64,000 nucleotides of DNA from AV40 sp035568175 (GCA_035568175.1 DATMON010000024.1:1-64000); one strand, 5' to 3'. Counted from the first letter of the stretch, positions 1 through 8,821 are shown. The notes: generated from the sequence alone by a model not told the origin. Translations and numbers: made by a program.

Positions 1-859
1 GCGTGCGATTGACCGGCTTGCCGCCGTTTGCGGAAATGGTAAACAAATCGCCGCCGTGGAATCCTTCGTCGCTCATTATGCCTTCGATGAAGGCCACCTG
101 TTTTCCATCAGGGGACCAACGTGGAACCGCGAGCTGATAAGAAGGCTTGTAAATGGATGTCGCTTTGCCGCTGGCGATGTCGATCTTGTAGATCTGGGCG
201 ATCCACCAATTGTTATCGCCAGGGCCGGGAGCCGCCGTTGCTACGAAAGTCTTACCGTCCGGAGACCAGTCGAAATCGTAAATGTGAAGGTCCGGCGGCG
301 AGGTCTGCTTCACTTGGCCAGTCGTAATGTCCACGATGGCGATTCGCTGGTTATGAATCGCCTTGTCGATGACCCCGGTGGCTGGGGGCGCAGCCATTAG
401 CGGCCCCCCTCCGCCGGCCCCCTCTATATATAAGAAGGCAATTTGTTTCCCGTCGTGCGACCAGCACGGGCGCGCGGCGTATCCGGTCAATTGGGTAAGC
501 TTTTTCGCACCGGAACCGTCAGCATTCACCGTCCAAAGCTGCTTTTGGTCCTTCTCTTGACCAGCATTCGAGAAAATCGCGAGTGTTTTAGAATCCGGTG
601 CCCAAGCCGGATTGGCATCGGCTCTTTCGCCAGAGGTCGAGAGGTTAATCATCGTTGCCGGCGAATTCTCTGACGTCCCGCGGATATAAGTCTGCTTGGC
701 GGGGGTTGCCGCAGTCGATTGCACCCATGCAACATTTTTGCTGTCGGGCGAAAGCGCTATGTCGCCGTAAAGGACCGTCTTACCCAACTGTTCGGTGAGT
801 TGCATGTTCTGAGCTGTTAATAATGCCGGAAAGAGAGTTGCCAGCAAAAGATGCTTCAT
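1..859 (-). CDS. Secreted beta-propeller protein, probable S9-family peptidase N-terminal part (partial)
   Basis: The minus strand is open from an ATG at 859 to the window edge (286 codons visible, C-terminus missing). The product begins with a signal peptide (MKHLLLATLFPALLTA) and carries PD40/WD40-like beta-propeller blades, seen as repeated motifs of the type WSPDGK: APDSKTLAIFS, SHDGKQIAFLY, SPDGKTFVAT, SPDGKQVAFIEG. Such blades occur at the N-terminus of prolyl-oligopeptidase-like S9 peptidases and in TolB-like proteins. The catalytic alpha/beta-hydrolase part would lie outside the window, so peptidase function is inferred. An AGGA sequence about seven bases upstream supports the ATG. 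Exported, probably periplasmic. Confidence 0.75.
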   Translation of the reverse strand, partial: MKHLLLATLFPALLTAQNMQLTEQLGKTVLYGDIALSPDSKNVAWVQSTAATPAKQTYIRGTSENSPATMINLSTSGERADANPAWAPDSKTLAIFSNAGQEKDQKQLWTVNADGSGAKKLTQLTGYAARPCWSHDGKQIAFLYIEGAGGGGPLMAAPPATGVIDKAIHNQRIAIVDITTGQVKQTSPPDLHIYDFDWSPDGKTFVATAAPGPGDNNWWIAQIYKIDIASGKATSIYKPSYQLAVPRWSPDGKQVAFIEGIMSDEGFHGGDLFTISANGGKPVNRT

Positions 860-1031
860 GTTGCGATCCTGACAAAGCGGTGACGAAGCGGCAATCTCCG
901 AGGAACCTAGAAAAGCACCAAAATTGGAGAACCTGCTCCAACGCCGAATAACCGAATATCCGCCGACGAAGCGGGCCTCGCAGAATTATCCGGCTATCGA
1001 GCTTCCGGGCAGCGAATTACTAGCAACAACT

Positions 1032-1310
1032 ATGAAAAAGAGACTTGGAACAGTGTTGGTCGGTCTACTGGCGGCTATTTTTCTGCTCAAACCGAGCGCT
1101 AGCGCACTCGATCTCAGGATCGATATTGGGGATCGGCCGTATTACGAGGGCGGCAGCTATTGGGACGGTGGATACGAATGGGTGTGGGTGCCGGGTCACC
1201 GCGAACATGATCACTGGATTCATGGACGTTACGAGCGCCGCGGCGAATTTCACCGCGAGCACGCCCGTGAACATCACCATCACGAGCATCACGACGACGA
1301 TCGGCACTAG
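1032..1310 (+). CDS. Small exported His-rich protein of unknown function
   Basis: A 92-residue product starts at the ATG at 1032 with a basic n-region and a hydrophobic stretch (KRLGTVLVGLLAAIFLL) ending near ASALD, a typical signal peptide. The mature part has a tryptophan/tyrosine-rich centre and a C-terminus dominated by His, Glu and Asp (HEHAREHHHHEHHDDDRH). Such tails can bind transition metals, but no family is recognised and metal binding is only inference. An earlier in-frame start near 924 would put a long non-hydrophobic leader before the signal peptide, so the later start is preferred. Confidence 0.6.
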   Translation: MKKRLGTVLVGLLAAIFLLKPSASALDLRIDIGDRPYYEGGSYWDGGYEWVWVPGHREHDHWIHGRYERRGEFHREHAREHHHHEHHDDDRH

Positions 1311-1372
1311 AATAGCAGATCCCCAGCGCGCAAAATCGACATCAGACGATCCTGCCAGTCGGTGCGACTTTC

Positions 1373-1807
1373 TCAGCCCGGCTGGTTGCGGTCGTACGGG
1401 ATAATGTTGTCCCATTCGTCGGCGGAAGAGCGGGCGACGAAGGCGACGACGGGTTCGGTGTCGCTCATGTTGACGACTTCATGGGGCACGCCGGGTTTAA
1501 TGTAAATGAAATCGCCGGCTTCGTTCTCCAGCATTTTCTTGCATCCGTCTCCAAACTCGTGGCGGACTTTTCCTTCAATGATGTAAAGGATTACTTCGAA
1601 ATCGACGTGAATGTGGGCGTAAGCGACACCGCCCGGCGGAATGGTGGCGATGTTGGCCGAGAGTTTGGTCGTGCCGACGTTCTTAGCGGACATGCCTTGT
1701 TTATAATGAATCCCATTCCAATCACGACGCGCGCCGCCGCCGCGAATGGTCAGGATGCCGTCGTGATCTTCGACCGCGCTAATCTCGATGTTGTCTCCCC
1801 TTTTCAT
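1373..1807 (-). CDS. Cupin-domain protein
   Basis: A 144-residue single-domain cupin. The conserved small beta-barrel is visible from about residue 55 to 125: the first motif region includes GGVAYAHIHVDFEVILYIIEGK, with HIH and a Glu as candidate metal ligands, and the second has GDFIYIKPGVPHEV, with the usual P-x-x-x-H arrangement. No signal peptide, so cytoplasmic. Cupins of this size include isomerases, dioxygenases and small-molecule sensors; substrate cannot be assigned. Neighbours are convergent with an unrelated small gene, giving no context clue. Confidence 0.85.
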   Translation of the reverse strand: MKRGDNIEISAVEDHDGILTIRGGGARRDWNGIHYKQGMSAKNVGTTKLSANIATIPPGGVAYAHIHVDFEVILYIIEGKVRHEFGDGCKKMLENEAGDFIYIKPGVPHEVVNMSDTEPVVAFVARSSADEWDNIIPYDRNQPG

Positions 1808-1884
1808 GAAAGAAGTATTCTACCAATAGCGAACAATTGAGAACAAGATCGACAATATTTTCAGCCAGCCAGATTAACCAGCTT

Positions 1885-2856
1885 ATGAATTCCCATTACA
1901 GAACCTTCTGTTGTTTGTGCGCGCTCGTTTTCGCGCTTCCTCTTGTTGCTTCTCCGGCGGCGACGTTGGATGACCTGAAAAAGCTGGAGATCACCTGTTT
2001 CGTTCCCTCGTATTTGCCGAAGGAATTCAAATTGAAAAAGGTTGAGATCACTCAAGAAGATGTCGGGCCGCTCGAGGACGGTAAGAGCTATAAAGAGCCT
2101 GATTATTCGATCGAATGGGGAGATGGGAAGCGGACGTTCTCGGTGGATTCGGCTGCGGAGGGCATCGGCGATCGCAACATCATGGAGGAAGAGGACACGG
2201 AGGAAACCGAAGTCAAGACGTCGCTCGGTCCGATGTATTTGATTTACAGACCGAAAGGAAAAGAAGGCGCCAAGGTCGAGATCCTCACCAATTGGGTTGA
2301 GGACGAACAGATGAAAGCGGACCAAGCCAAGAGCACGACGTGGCATGGCGAGCTCGGCCGGTTTCATGGGTTCACCGGAGAGAACATCAGTCTCGCTGAA
2401 TTTCAGAAGATCTTAGATTCACTGCATCCGGTGAAAACCGGCGGATCGACATCGAACAAGCCGAAGGAAACCGGCGGCGCCCCCGAATTAAAACTGCATC
2501 CCAAAATTTTTAACCTGATCGAGTGTTGGATTTCCGATGCAGAAAGTCCAGTCGTCACCGAGATCAGTCTCGATGCCGTCGATAAGAACGGGAATGAATT
2601 CAACGACGATGGTTTGAGAGCGGATGGCGAATGGACTCGGTGTCCAAATCCGGACAGCAAAGACGGATTCATGCGCTTCCGAGTTCTCGAGTCGAAAGAA
2701 AATCATTACAAGGTCGAGTATCAGGAAAACGGCGGCGGCACGCTGACGACCGCGTCGATCATCGAGTTCGATATCCAAAAACGAAACATCCAACGCGACG
2801 GCAAGCCGGCGAGTATCCGCGTGTTGCGCGTTACGTCTTACGACGAAAAGAAGTAA
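1885..2856 (+). CDS. Secreted hypothetical protein
   Basis: A 323-residue product read from the ATG at 1885, where a signal peptide follows (TFCCLCALVFALPLVASPA). An upstream start at 1837 would add a polar extension before the hydrophobic segment and is less likely. The mature protein is rich in Glu, Lys and Asp. The first half contains a LEITCFVPSYLPKEFKL segment like proteins that measure or carry solute in the periplasm, and the second half is a separate beta-rich segment after a Gly/Thr/Ser linker near residue 190. No recognised domain; function unknown. Confidence 0.7.
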   Translation: MNSHYRTFCCLCALVFALPLVASPAATLDDLKKLEITCFVPSYLPKEFKLKKVEITQEDVGPLEDGKSYKEPDYSIEWGDGKRTFSVDSAAEGIGDRNIMEEEDTEETEVKTSLGPMYLIYRPKGKEGAKVEILTNWVEDEQMKADQAKSTTWHGELGRFHGFTGENISLAEFQKILDSLHPVKTGGSTSNKPKETGGAPELKLHPKIFNLIECWISDAESPVVTEISLDAVDKNGNEFNDDGLRADGEWTRCPNPDSKDGFMRFRVLESKENHYKVEYQENGGGTLTTASIIEFDIQKRNIQRDGKPASIRVLRVTSYDEKK

Positions 2857-2866
2857 GGCGATTTGT

Positions 2867-4018
2867 TTATGCGGGCGATGGTTTTCTCGCCGGAAGAAGT
2901 TTGGTCACGAGCGCGTTGGTTGTTTTCTCCAAAACAATTCCCCAGGCGCTGAGGACGGCGGCGGCAATGACAAAGATAAGAATGAAAATCATGATTGGTT
3001 GCGGCCGGATCTTCAGTCCCAGCCAAATGACATAAGGCTGATGAATCAAATACAACCCGTAGGAATACATTCCGACAACGCCAAGAATTTTGGCGAGCCT
3101 GCCAAGATGCGAAATTAATCCGGCGATTCCGACGATCGCGAGGAAGCAACACGCGCCTGTTCCAAAATCGCAAAACACATAAGCGATGCCGTTGTCGTAA
3201 AGTTTCAGGGCGAGTGGATACAGAGCGATGCCGGCGATAAGTCCGGGACCGCGCAGAAGAAACCATTCCACGCGCGATGCTTGCCGCGCCGTAGGTCCGA
3301 GCCGGACTGGCACTTCGCGAAGGCGGGTCGATTGTGCATGCCACATCCCGAGCGCCATTCCCAAAGCAAACTCAGGCAGGCGACAGATCGCGAACCCGCC
3401 GAGGGTCCACAATCCGTGGACCGGATAAACATCGAGCATCAGGTAACGAACGAAAAATCCGAGCGCGCACGCGATTAAGAGAAAGATCAACGCTCCGAAC
3501 TTTCGCGCCGCCCAAAAGAGCAGGGGAAAGATCAAATAAAACTGAATCAACATCGCGAAGTACCACCAGGCGGCGTTGAGGTACATAAAATTCATTTCGA
3601 TGTTGATAAAACGAAGACCGAGCAGACTGAGAATGATCCGTTCGTCGACCGGCTCGAGTCGCGCGACGAACGGCGAAACCAGATAAACCAAATGCGCGAC
3701 CCAGTACATTGGATAAAGCCTGACGAATCGCGCGCCGTACCATTTACCCCAGGCGACGCGACCTGATTCGGCGCGGGCCATGGTCGATTGCATCAGCGTC
3801 CAGCCGCTCAGAATGATGAACGCGCCAACGGCATGGAAACCGAGACCGGAGATTTGCCACCAGCCCGCCCGCAAGATCGACATCGTACTTGCGACAAGCC
3901 CGCTCCAATCTGCAGCCGGCAGTTGGTAATGCTCGAAAACGGTCCGGAAAAAATGGAAGTAAACAACAAAGAGAATTGCCAGACCCTTTGAAATATCGAT
4001 CCAGGGCAAGCGTTTCAT
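2867..4018 (-). CDS. Acyltransferase family 3 integral membrane protein
   Basis: A 383-residue multi-pass membrane protein that starts with the family hallmark (PWIDISKGLAILFVVYFHF), including a His at about residue 22 expected for the O-acyltransferase active site. About ten hydrophobic segments follow. Family members acetylate or succinylate sugars of lipopolysaccharide, exopolysaccharide or membrane glycolipids, using a donor from the cytoplasm. It overlaps the upstream DMT transporter by four bases (ATGA), suggesting translational coupling. One copy of an 18-bp hairpin repeat lies inside the frame near 3294-3311, encoding VPVRLGP in a loop. Confidence 0.88.
   Translation of the reverse strand: MKRLPWIDISKGLAILFVVYFHFFRTVFEHYQLPAADWSGLVASTMSILRAGWWQISGLGFHAVGAFIILSGWTLMQSTMARAESGRVAWGKWYGARFVRLYPMYWVAHLVYLVSPFVARLEPVDERIILSLLGLRFINIEMNFMYLNAAWWYFAMLIQFYLIFPLLFWAARKFGALIFLLIACALGFFVRYLMLDVYPVHGLWTLGGFAICRLPEFALGMALGMWHAQSTRLREVPVRLGPTARQASRVEWFLLRGPGLIAGIALYPLALKLYDNGIAYVFCDFGTGACCFLAIVGIAGLISHLGRLAKILGVVGMYSYGLYLIHQPYVIWLGLKIRPQPIMIFILIFVIAAAVLSAWGIVLEKTTNALVTKLLPARKPSPA
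3294..3311. repeat. Dispersed 18-bp hairpin repeat, copy 1 (inside acyltransferase gene)
   Basis: Exact copy of ggtccgagccggactggc. GTCCG and CGGAC form a stem around AGC. The copy lies in frame within the acyltransferase gene, encoding VPVRLGP on the minus strand. Confidence 0.8.
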
Positions 4019-4971
4019 TTCGCGAAAGATTGGTTACCGCCAGTCCGGCTCGGACCGCGCTGTTTTTCAATTACAACCAAAAAGATTCCGCCGAGCACGG
4101 CGATGGAAGCAATCAGGTAGCGCAATGTAAGCGGTTCGCCGAGCAAAAGAATTCCGCCGGACGCAGCGAGAACGGGCACACTGAGTTGAACCGTGGCAGC
4201 GCTGCTGGCTTTGAGCCCGGACAAGGCCAGATACCAAATCACATAGCCGACGCCGGAAGTGATCGCTCCGGAAACAAGCGCGTAAACCAGGCCTAACGAG
4301 TCAAAACGCGCCTCCCGAATCATGACGATACTTACTAGCGCGGCGAGGGGAACGGCGCGCACAAAATTTCCGGTGGTGGCAGCGATGGCGTCGCGGTCCG
4401 AGCCGGACTGGCCTTTAATTTTTCCGCGGAGCGAATAGACGCCCCAGGCCACGCCTGCACTCAGCATCAGGAGCGAACCGATCAACGGTGGCGCGGACAG
4501 GCCGGGCAGAACGAGCACGATCAGTCCGACGATCGCGACCGCGAAGCCAATTATCTGCAACGCGTCGAATCGTTCACCTTTGTGAAATCCCCAGAGGATC
4601 ATCGTGGCTTGGACCGCGCCGAACAAAAGTAACGCACCGGTTCCGGCTGCAAGATCGACATAAGCGAACGAAAACGCAGCCGCGTAAGCAAACAGCGCGA
4701 ACGCCGAAATCCAATTGCCACTTTCAAGTGACAAGTGACGAGTGACGAGTGACCAGCCCGAAGAACTATCAACCAAAGGCGAAGCCGTTCTATCAACTAT
4801 CAACCTTCTTCGAGTCTGAAGAACGAGCCAAAGCGCAATCGCGCCCGATAAAATCCGAACCAAAGTGAAACTGGCGGCATCGATGCCGGTATCTCGCAGC
4901 GCCGCGCGACACAGGAGTGAGTTACCCGCAAACGCGACCATCGCCAGCAGCGTGAGAATTACGACGCGCAT
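4015..4971 (-). CDS. DMT-superfamily (EamA) transporter with an in-frame repeat insertion
   Basis: A 318-residue, ten-helix drug/metabolite transporter with two EamA halves (about residues 3-50 plus 87-150, and 160-300). Substrate cannot be predicted. Between the second and third helices there is an unusual stretch of about 29 hydrophilic residues (roughly 57-85) encoded by tandem agtgacg-type heptads and an atcaactatcaacc repeat; family members normally have a short loop here. Two copies of the 18-bp hairpin repeat also lie in the frame, one giving GQSGSDRD in the middle and one giving GPSRTGG at the C-terminus. The gene heads the two-gene unit with the acyltransferase. Confidence 0.88.
   Translation of the reverse strand: MRVVILTLLAMVAFAGNSLLCRAALRDTGIDAASFTLVRILSGAIALWLVLQTRRRLIVDRTASPLVDSSSGWSLVTRHLSLESGNWISAFALFAYAAAFSFAYVDLAAGTGALLLFGAVQATMILWGFHKGERFDALQIIGFAVAIVGLIVLVLPGLSAPPLIGSLLMLSAGVAWGVYSLRGKIKGQSGSDRDAIAATTGNFVRAVPLAALVSIVMIREARFDSLGLVYALVSGAITSGVGYVIWYLALSGLKASSAATVQLSVPVLAASGGILLLGEPLTLRYLIASIAVLGGIFLVVIEKQRGPSRTGGNQSFAK
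4039..4056. repeat. Dispersed 18-bp hairpin repeat, copy 2 (C-terminus of EamA gene)
   Basis: Exact reverse-complement copy (gccagtccggctcggacc), read on the minus strand as GPSRTGG near the end of the transporter. Confidence 0.8.
4395..4412. repeat. Dispersed 18-bp hairpin repeat, copy 3 (middle of EamA gene)
   Basis: Exact copy of ggtccgagccggactggc, in a cytoplasmic or periplasmic loop of the transporter, read as GQSGSD on the minus strand. It uses a different reading frame from copy 2, yet both keep the gene open. Confidence 0.8.
4717..4803. repeat. Tandem heptad and atcaac repeats inserted in the EamA gene
   Basis: Four successive agtgac-type units followed by aactatcaacc units separated by a small inverted segment. 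The block is a multiple of three and supplies about 29 residues not expected in the family. Similar degenerate repeats occur between genes elsewhere in the window. Confidence 0.65.
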
Positions 4972-4980
4972 CGAGTTCAG

Positions 4981-5034
4981 AGATCAGAGGACGGACGACA
5001 GAGGACGGATCAGTGGTCAGAGATCGGATGAATC
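4981..5034. repeat. gatcagagg-type degenerate repeat between genes
   Basis: Iterated gatcagaggacgga/cagtggtcagagatcgga units just upstream of the DMT transporter start. They also supply the last codons and the stop (SSDL, TGA) of the next minus-strand gene. A related block occurs at about 33000-33065. Confidence 0.5.
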
Positions 5035-5451
5035 AAACTTTGGCTTTTTCGAAGAAACTTTTTTGTAGGTGCCGTCCGCGTAGACATGATTGCCGAATCC
5101 GCACGCGCCGGTTTGAGTGACGATCAATTTTCCGCCCGCGAACTTCAGCGTGATTTTGCATTCCTCTTCGGCACCTTCCGGTTTAAAAATCGCAGTGTCG
5201 CCTTCAATGCGCGCAATGCCGCTGCCCTGACCTTCATTCGCGGTCGGACCGGCTGGCGATTTGTATTCGTAGATACCGGAGAATTCGATTTGAAGCTTTT
5301 GTTGGCCGAGCGCCCAGACTTTGAATTCATTGTTCCTCATTTTCCAGGTGCCATTGACCTCGGCTGCGGTCACGTCGCTTTGCGCGCCAGGCAACGTGGT
5401 AACGGAGTTGGCGACAAAACAAAGCGCGACCGCTAACAAGATCTTAGTCAT
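5017..5451 (-). CDS. Secreted hypothetical protein with lipocalin-like features
   Basis: A 144-residue product from the ATG at 5451, with a signal peptide (ILLAVALCFVANSVTTLPGA). The mature part is beta-rich and starts with EVNGTWKMRNNEF, followed by IEFSGIYEYKSP and C-terminal GACGFGNHVYADGTYKK with two paired Cys (EEECKI and GACGF). The layout resembles small periplasmic lipocalin-like or copper-resistance-type beta barrels, but no family can be named with confidence. Its C-terminal residues are encoded by a dispersed repeat. The next gene upstream ends five bases before this start. Confidence 0.6.
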   Translation of the reverse strand: MTKILLAVALCFVANSVTTLPGAQSDVTAAEVNGTWKMRNNEFKVWALGQQKLQIEFSGIYEYKSPAGPTANEGQGSGIARIEGDTAIFKPEGAEEECKITLKFAGGKLIVTQTGACGFGNHVYADGTYKKVSSKKPKFDSSDL

Positions 5452-5455
5452 TCGC

Positions 5456-5779
5456 TCAATCGGTGACCGGTTCAAAGCCGGCAAACATCTCTTTGGCTTC
5501 AGGCAATGTGTTTAGCGGAACGCAATCACAGATCGCGAAGAACTTATTCCACATCGCGAGGACATTCGGATTGTTGTGCGCGGCATCGATCGCTTCCTGC
5601 GATTTCCACTCCGAGACTTCAATGATCGTTCCGTCGCTCGCGCGCATGATCGTCGGGACGCGATCTGTCACGAGATTTTCTTTGCGCAAAGTCGGCACGC
5701 GACTTCGCACCAGCTCGAGCAACTCCTTTTCTTTTCCCGGCTTCGGTCGATACGCCACAATCACAATTACGCCACTCAT
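5456..5779 (-). CDS. Antibiotic biosynthesis monooxygenase (ABM)-like small protein
   Basis: A 107-residue protein with the ferredoxin-like ABM pattern: an N-terminal strand (VIVIVAYRPKPGKEKELLELV), an ALFEVSEWKS-like central strand (GTIIEVSEWKSQEAIDAAHNN) and a final helix. Members are dimeric and include quinol monooxygenases, haem-degrading enzymes and many uncharacterised stress proteins. No haem-binding signature can be identified, so activity is unassigned. It lies directly upstream of the secreted lipocalin-like gene on the same strand and may be co-transcribed. Confidence 0.75.
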   Translation of the reverse strand: MSGVIVIVAYRPKPGKEKELLELVRSRVPTLRKENLVTDRVPTIMRASDGTIIEVSEWKSQEAIDAAHNNPNVLAMWNKFFAICDCVPLNTLPEAKEMFAGFEPVTD

Positions 5780-5794
5780 AAGATCGACATCAGA

Positions 5795-6529
5795 CTACTT
5801 CGCCGGCGTGATCAGATAAATGACGTGAATTTCTTGGCTGACTGTGATCGGTGCAAAACGGTATTCAGGTGTGCGTGAGCGGGCTGTCGGAATGTTCGAT
5901 CCGGTGACAGTCACTTGTTCGGATGGAAACATGCTGTTGTGAACCTCTGCGAATGGGACAGTTGATATAGCGAATACCGATTCGATTTTCACGTCCATTG
6001 CTTTCGCAGTTTTGTCGGCGCGCTCGCGAGCATTTGTCAATGCTTTGTCGGCGAGCTGTTCCTCCACTTCTTTCTGCTTCGTTAGTCCACCGCCGCTGCT
6101 GGAGAATTCTATTCCTCCTACGGCGATGAGTTCATCCACTAACTTGGGAAACGCCGCGACATCATGAATCTTTACTTCGAATGGTCGGCTTACCTCGTAA
6201 CCGATTAGCTTGCCATGGTTGGGAATGTATTTCTCTCCTTGCTCGAACTGCGGTTCAGATTCGAGGCTTTGAGCTATCACATCTTCTTTCGCAATCTTCG
6301 CGTTGTTGAACAGATCGAAGATTTTAATCGCTTTGGCTTGGACCTCCTCATTGGCCTTGGCTTCATCGGGTGCGCGTGCAACTACATCGAACCTAATCGT
6401 TACCATGTCTGGAGCCTTTTCGATTTCGGCTTTGCCCTCGACGTAGATGTAGGGTTTATCGGGCAGGCCGCCTTCGGCGAAGAGAGAGATTGGAAGAATT
6501 ACCAGGGAGAAAAAGAGAAACCGTTTCAT
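5795..6529 (-). CDS. SIMPL-domain (DUF541) periplasmic protein
   Basis: A 244-residue exported protein read from the ATG at 6529 with signal peptide KRFLFFSLVILPISLFAEG. The body is a SIMPL/DUF541 domain: the start YIYVEGKAEIEKAPDMVTIRFDV, a middle with IAVGGIEFSSSGGG, and a helix LADKALTNARERADKTAKAM are typical. Members form oligomeric periplasmic or outer-membrane assemblies linked to oxidative stress and signalling; the exact role is unknown. An alternative start 118 codons upstream only reads antisense to the neighbouring transporter gene and is rejected. Confidence 0.85.
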   Translation of the reverse strand: MKRFLFFSLVILPISLFAEGGLPDKPYIYVEGKAEIEKAPDMVTIRFDVVARAPDEAKANEEVQAKAIKIFDLFNNAKIAKEDVIAQSLESEPQFEQGEKYIPNHGKLIGYEVSRPFEVKIHDVAAFPKLVDELIAVGGIEFSSSGGGLTKQKEVEEQLADKALTNARERADKTAKAMDVKIESVFAISTVPFAEVHNSMFPSEQVTVTGSNIPTARSRTPEYRFAPITVSQEIHVIYLITPAK

Positions 6530-6573
6530 GCGCCGAGATTGAACTAACCGGACGGAATCGACAAGAACGGCGT

Positions 6574-7968
6574 TCAGGCAGCCGCCACTTTCTCGTCGGT
6601 CGGTGCGAGGAGATGTCCGAAAAATGTTCCGGCGAGAAGAAAGATAACGCCGGCAGTTCCGGCCAACCCTGCGTGAAGAAGCCAGAATTGGTTTGCTGGC
6701 ATTTTTTCGAGAAACCCGCCGACCCAGCCGACGGAAAGATTCGCCGCGAAGAACGCGATGTAATAGACGCCGATGATTGTGCCGGAGAGTGAGGCGGGTG
6801 CGACGCGCGCATAAAGCGCAAGCGAAACTGGGAAGACATTGGCGAATCCGGCGCTGTTTAGAACGTGGAACGCGATCAGCCAACCGATCGAAACTTTGTC
6901 GCCGGTCCGAGCGGCGATGGTGGCGCCGATAAAGAGCGAAAGCATTCCGGTGACTGCAATGAAGCTACCAATGGCAATCTTCATAATTTCCGACGGTTCG
7001 CGAAATTTCTTCGACCACAGGCGCCAGAACACGACCGCGATGAAAAGAAAGCTGACCGAGACGATCGAATCGAGTGTGATCAACCATGTCGTTGGCATCG
7101 GCTCTCCCTTCCATTGGGGAAGGGCTGCGTGTTTGTCTGCCCAAATGAGATACGCGTTGAAAATTTGATTATTGGGAATGATTGCGATCGTGAGAAACGG
7201 TAAAAGGACGAGGAGAGCGACGATCGCAGTCCAGTCGCGCCGCGTCAGCTTCGCTTTTGTTGTGGGCGATGCGCTCGCTTCCTTTTCCTGGACAACTGGC
7301 GAGTCGGGCGGCAAATATTTTCGGCCGAATAAATAGATCGCGAGGCCGATCAGAATTCCAACGCCGGCGGCGTCAAATCCCAAAGCCCATCCCACTTTCT
7401 CGCCCAGGCTGCCGGCGATGAGCGGGGCGGCAATGACGCCGGCGTTGATGAAAATGTAGTAAATTTGGAAGGCATCCGCGCGGCGATTGTCACCCGTGGC
7501 GTAAAGCGCGCCGACCTGGCTGGCGAGGTTGCCTTTTAAAAGACCGACGCCAATGAGCAGGCTCGCCAGCGCAAGGAGAAATGTTGCGTCCAAGCCAACT
7601 AAAAATTGCCCGATGGCCATGAGTAACGCGCCAATCGTGATCGCAAGCGTGCGACCGAGCCATCGATCAGCGATCAAGCCACCAATAATCGGCGTGAGGT
7701 AAACAAAAGCGGTATAGAAACCGAAAATTGCGGATGAGAGCGGCTGGCCATCAAGGGGGTGGCGATAAACGAATTCGAGCGCATGCCGAAATGGACCGAA
7801 ACCGGCGATATGTTCGATGTGTCCCGGAAGCAATAACCGTTTGACCATGTAAAGAACGAGCAGGGCTTGCATTCCGTAGTAGGAGAAACGCTCCCACGCT
7901 TCGGTGAACGCGATGTAGCCAAGCCCGCGTGGGTGTCCGATGAAACTGCGGTCGTCCGGATTGTGCAC
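6574..7968 (-). CDS. POT/PTR2-family proton-dependent peptide transporter
   Basis: A 464-residue twelve-helix MFS transporter of the POT family. The signature ExxERFSYY is present near residues 23-32 (TEAWERFSYYG), and the second motif region reads FGFYTAFVYLTPIIGGLIAD. Such carriers import di- and tripeptides with protons across the inner membrane. The start appears to be GTG at 7968, directly before HNPDDRSF; no strong ribosome site is visible. It follows the DUF2231/cupredoxin group on the same strand after a 337-base gap. Confidence 0.88.
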   Translation of the reverse strand: MHNPDDRSFIGHPRGLGYIAFTEAWERFSYYGMQALLVLYMVKRLLLPGHIEHIAGFGPFRHALEFVYRHPLDGQPLSSAIFGFYTAFVYLTPIIGGLIADRWLGRTLAITIGALLMAIGQFLVGLDATFLLALASLLIGVGLLKGNLASQVGALYATGDNRRADAFQIYYIFINAGVIAAPLIAGSLGEKVGWALGFDAAGVGILIGLAIYLFGRKYLPPDSPVVQEKEASASPTTKAKLTRRDWTAIVALLVLLPFLTIAIIPNNQIFNAYLIWADKHAALPQWKGEPMPTTWLITLDSIVSVSFLFIAVVFWRLWSKKFREPSEIMKIAIGSFIAVTGMLSLFIGATIAARTGDKVSIGWLIAFHVLNSAGFANVFPVSLALYARVAPASLSGTIIGVYYIAFFAANLSVGWVGGFLEKMPANQFWLLHAGLAGTAGVIFLLAGTFFGHLLAPTDEKVAAA

Positions 7969-8305
7969 CGACGCAGAGAGTGTTGCGTCCGGCGCATTTT
8001 AGCAAGCCGGAGAAGTTAGGATCGACGCCGAAATGCGACCGATGTCGCCCGGTCCGTTAAAGAGAGGAATTGGGCTGTGCCTTCCGGCTGATCCTCGCCT
8101 TGATGCGTCGTTGCGCGCTGCTCAGCGTCTCCGTTGGCACTGCCTTCCGCATACTGCGTGATCCAGGCCTGTGCTCTCTGCCAGGGAGCGGTGCCGGCCC
8201 GATCTTGATCGTCGGCTGAAGCGATGAACTCAGAGACAGTCTGGCAAAAAATGCCCGGCGATCTGGATAAAACATCTGGCTAATGGTTGGGTGCATTTTG
8301 AGTCT
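7969..8305. other. Gap with a startless open fragment
   Basis: No complete gene is seen. On the minus strand a frame ending with TAA at 8016 is open back to about 8270 and looks codon-like (FIASADDQDRAGTAPW, QAWITQYAEG), but it has no ATG, GTG or TTG start and ends upstream at a stop. A different frame (8057-8296) has an ATG but low-complexity basic content. It may be the remains of a gene; origin unknown. Confidence 0.3.
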
Positions 8306-8776
8306 TCAGTTCGGCGCTTCAACACCGCTGAGGATTCCGCCGAGATGTCCCGTGAGCGTGATCACCATCAGCGCGAGCAACGTCACTGCAAAATAAGCGA
8401 CACCAGGCGAGACGCCTCTCGCGCGAAACCGTGAGCGCTTCCAGCAGAGAAAGAGGATTAGCGACGCCGAAGTCAGCCCGCAGATCATATGCAGGAGTAG
8501 ATTGCCTTTCAGGGTCGCGCCTTCGAGCTGCCATCGCCACGCTCCCAGACCGGTGGCGATCGCCAATGGGACGGTCAACGCGGCGCCGACCAGATTGTAA
8601 TAAGCGACCGATGCAAAAACCGGTTGCTTACGCCAGACCGCCAGGAACTCGAAGACAGCGCTCGTTATAAAGAGCGCGATCGGAAAATGAATGATGACTG
8701 GATGCTGCGCGTGTCCCGCCAGGAGCGCTGCCTTGAGATCGAAGGGATTCACGGAAGCGGCAAGGAATGGTTTCAT
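8306..8776 (-). CDS. DUF2231 membrane protein
   Basis: A 156-residue, four-helix membrane protein from the ATG at 8776. The family marker HPVIIHFPIALF is near residue 25, and a C-terminal TGHLGGILSG contains the second conserved His. DUF2231 proteins are found beside cytochromes and cupredoxins and may bind haem or help redox reactions in the membrane; this is inferred from family context. It follows the cupredoxin gene, 45 bases downstream on the same strand, consistent with a common redox unit. Confidence 0.85.
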   Translation of the reverse strand: MKPFLAASVNPFDLKAALLAGHAQHPVIIHFPIALFITSAVFEFLAVWRKQPVFASVAYYNLVGAALTVPLAIATGLGAWRWQLEGATLKGNLLLHMICGLTSASLILFLCWKRSRFRARGVSPGVAYFAVTLLALMVITLTGHLGGILSGVEAPN

Positions 8777-8821
8777 ATCGTTCACCGGCCGCGCATACAA
8801 CCCGGCAATAATCGCGACCTT

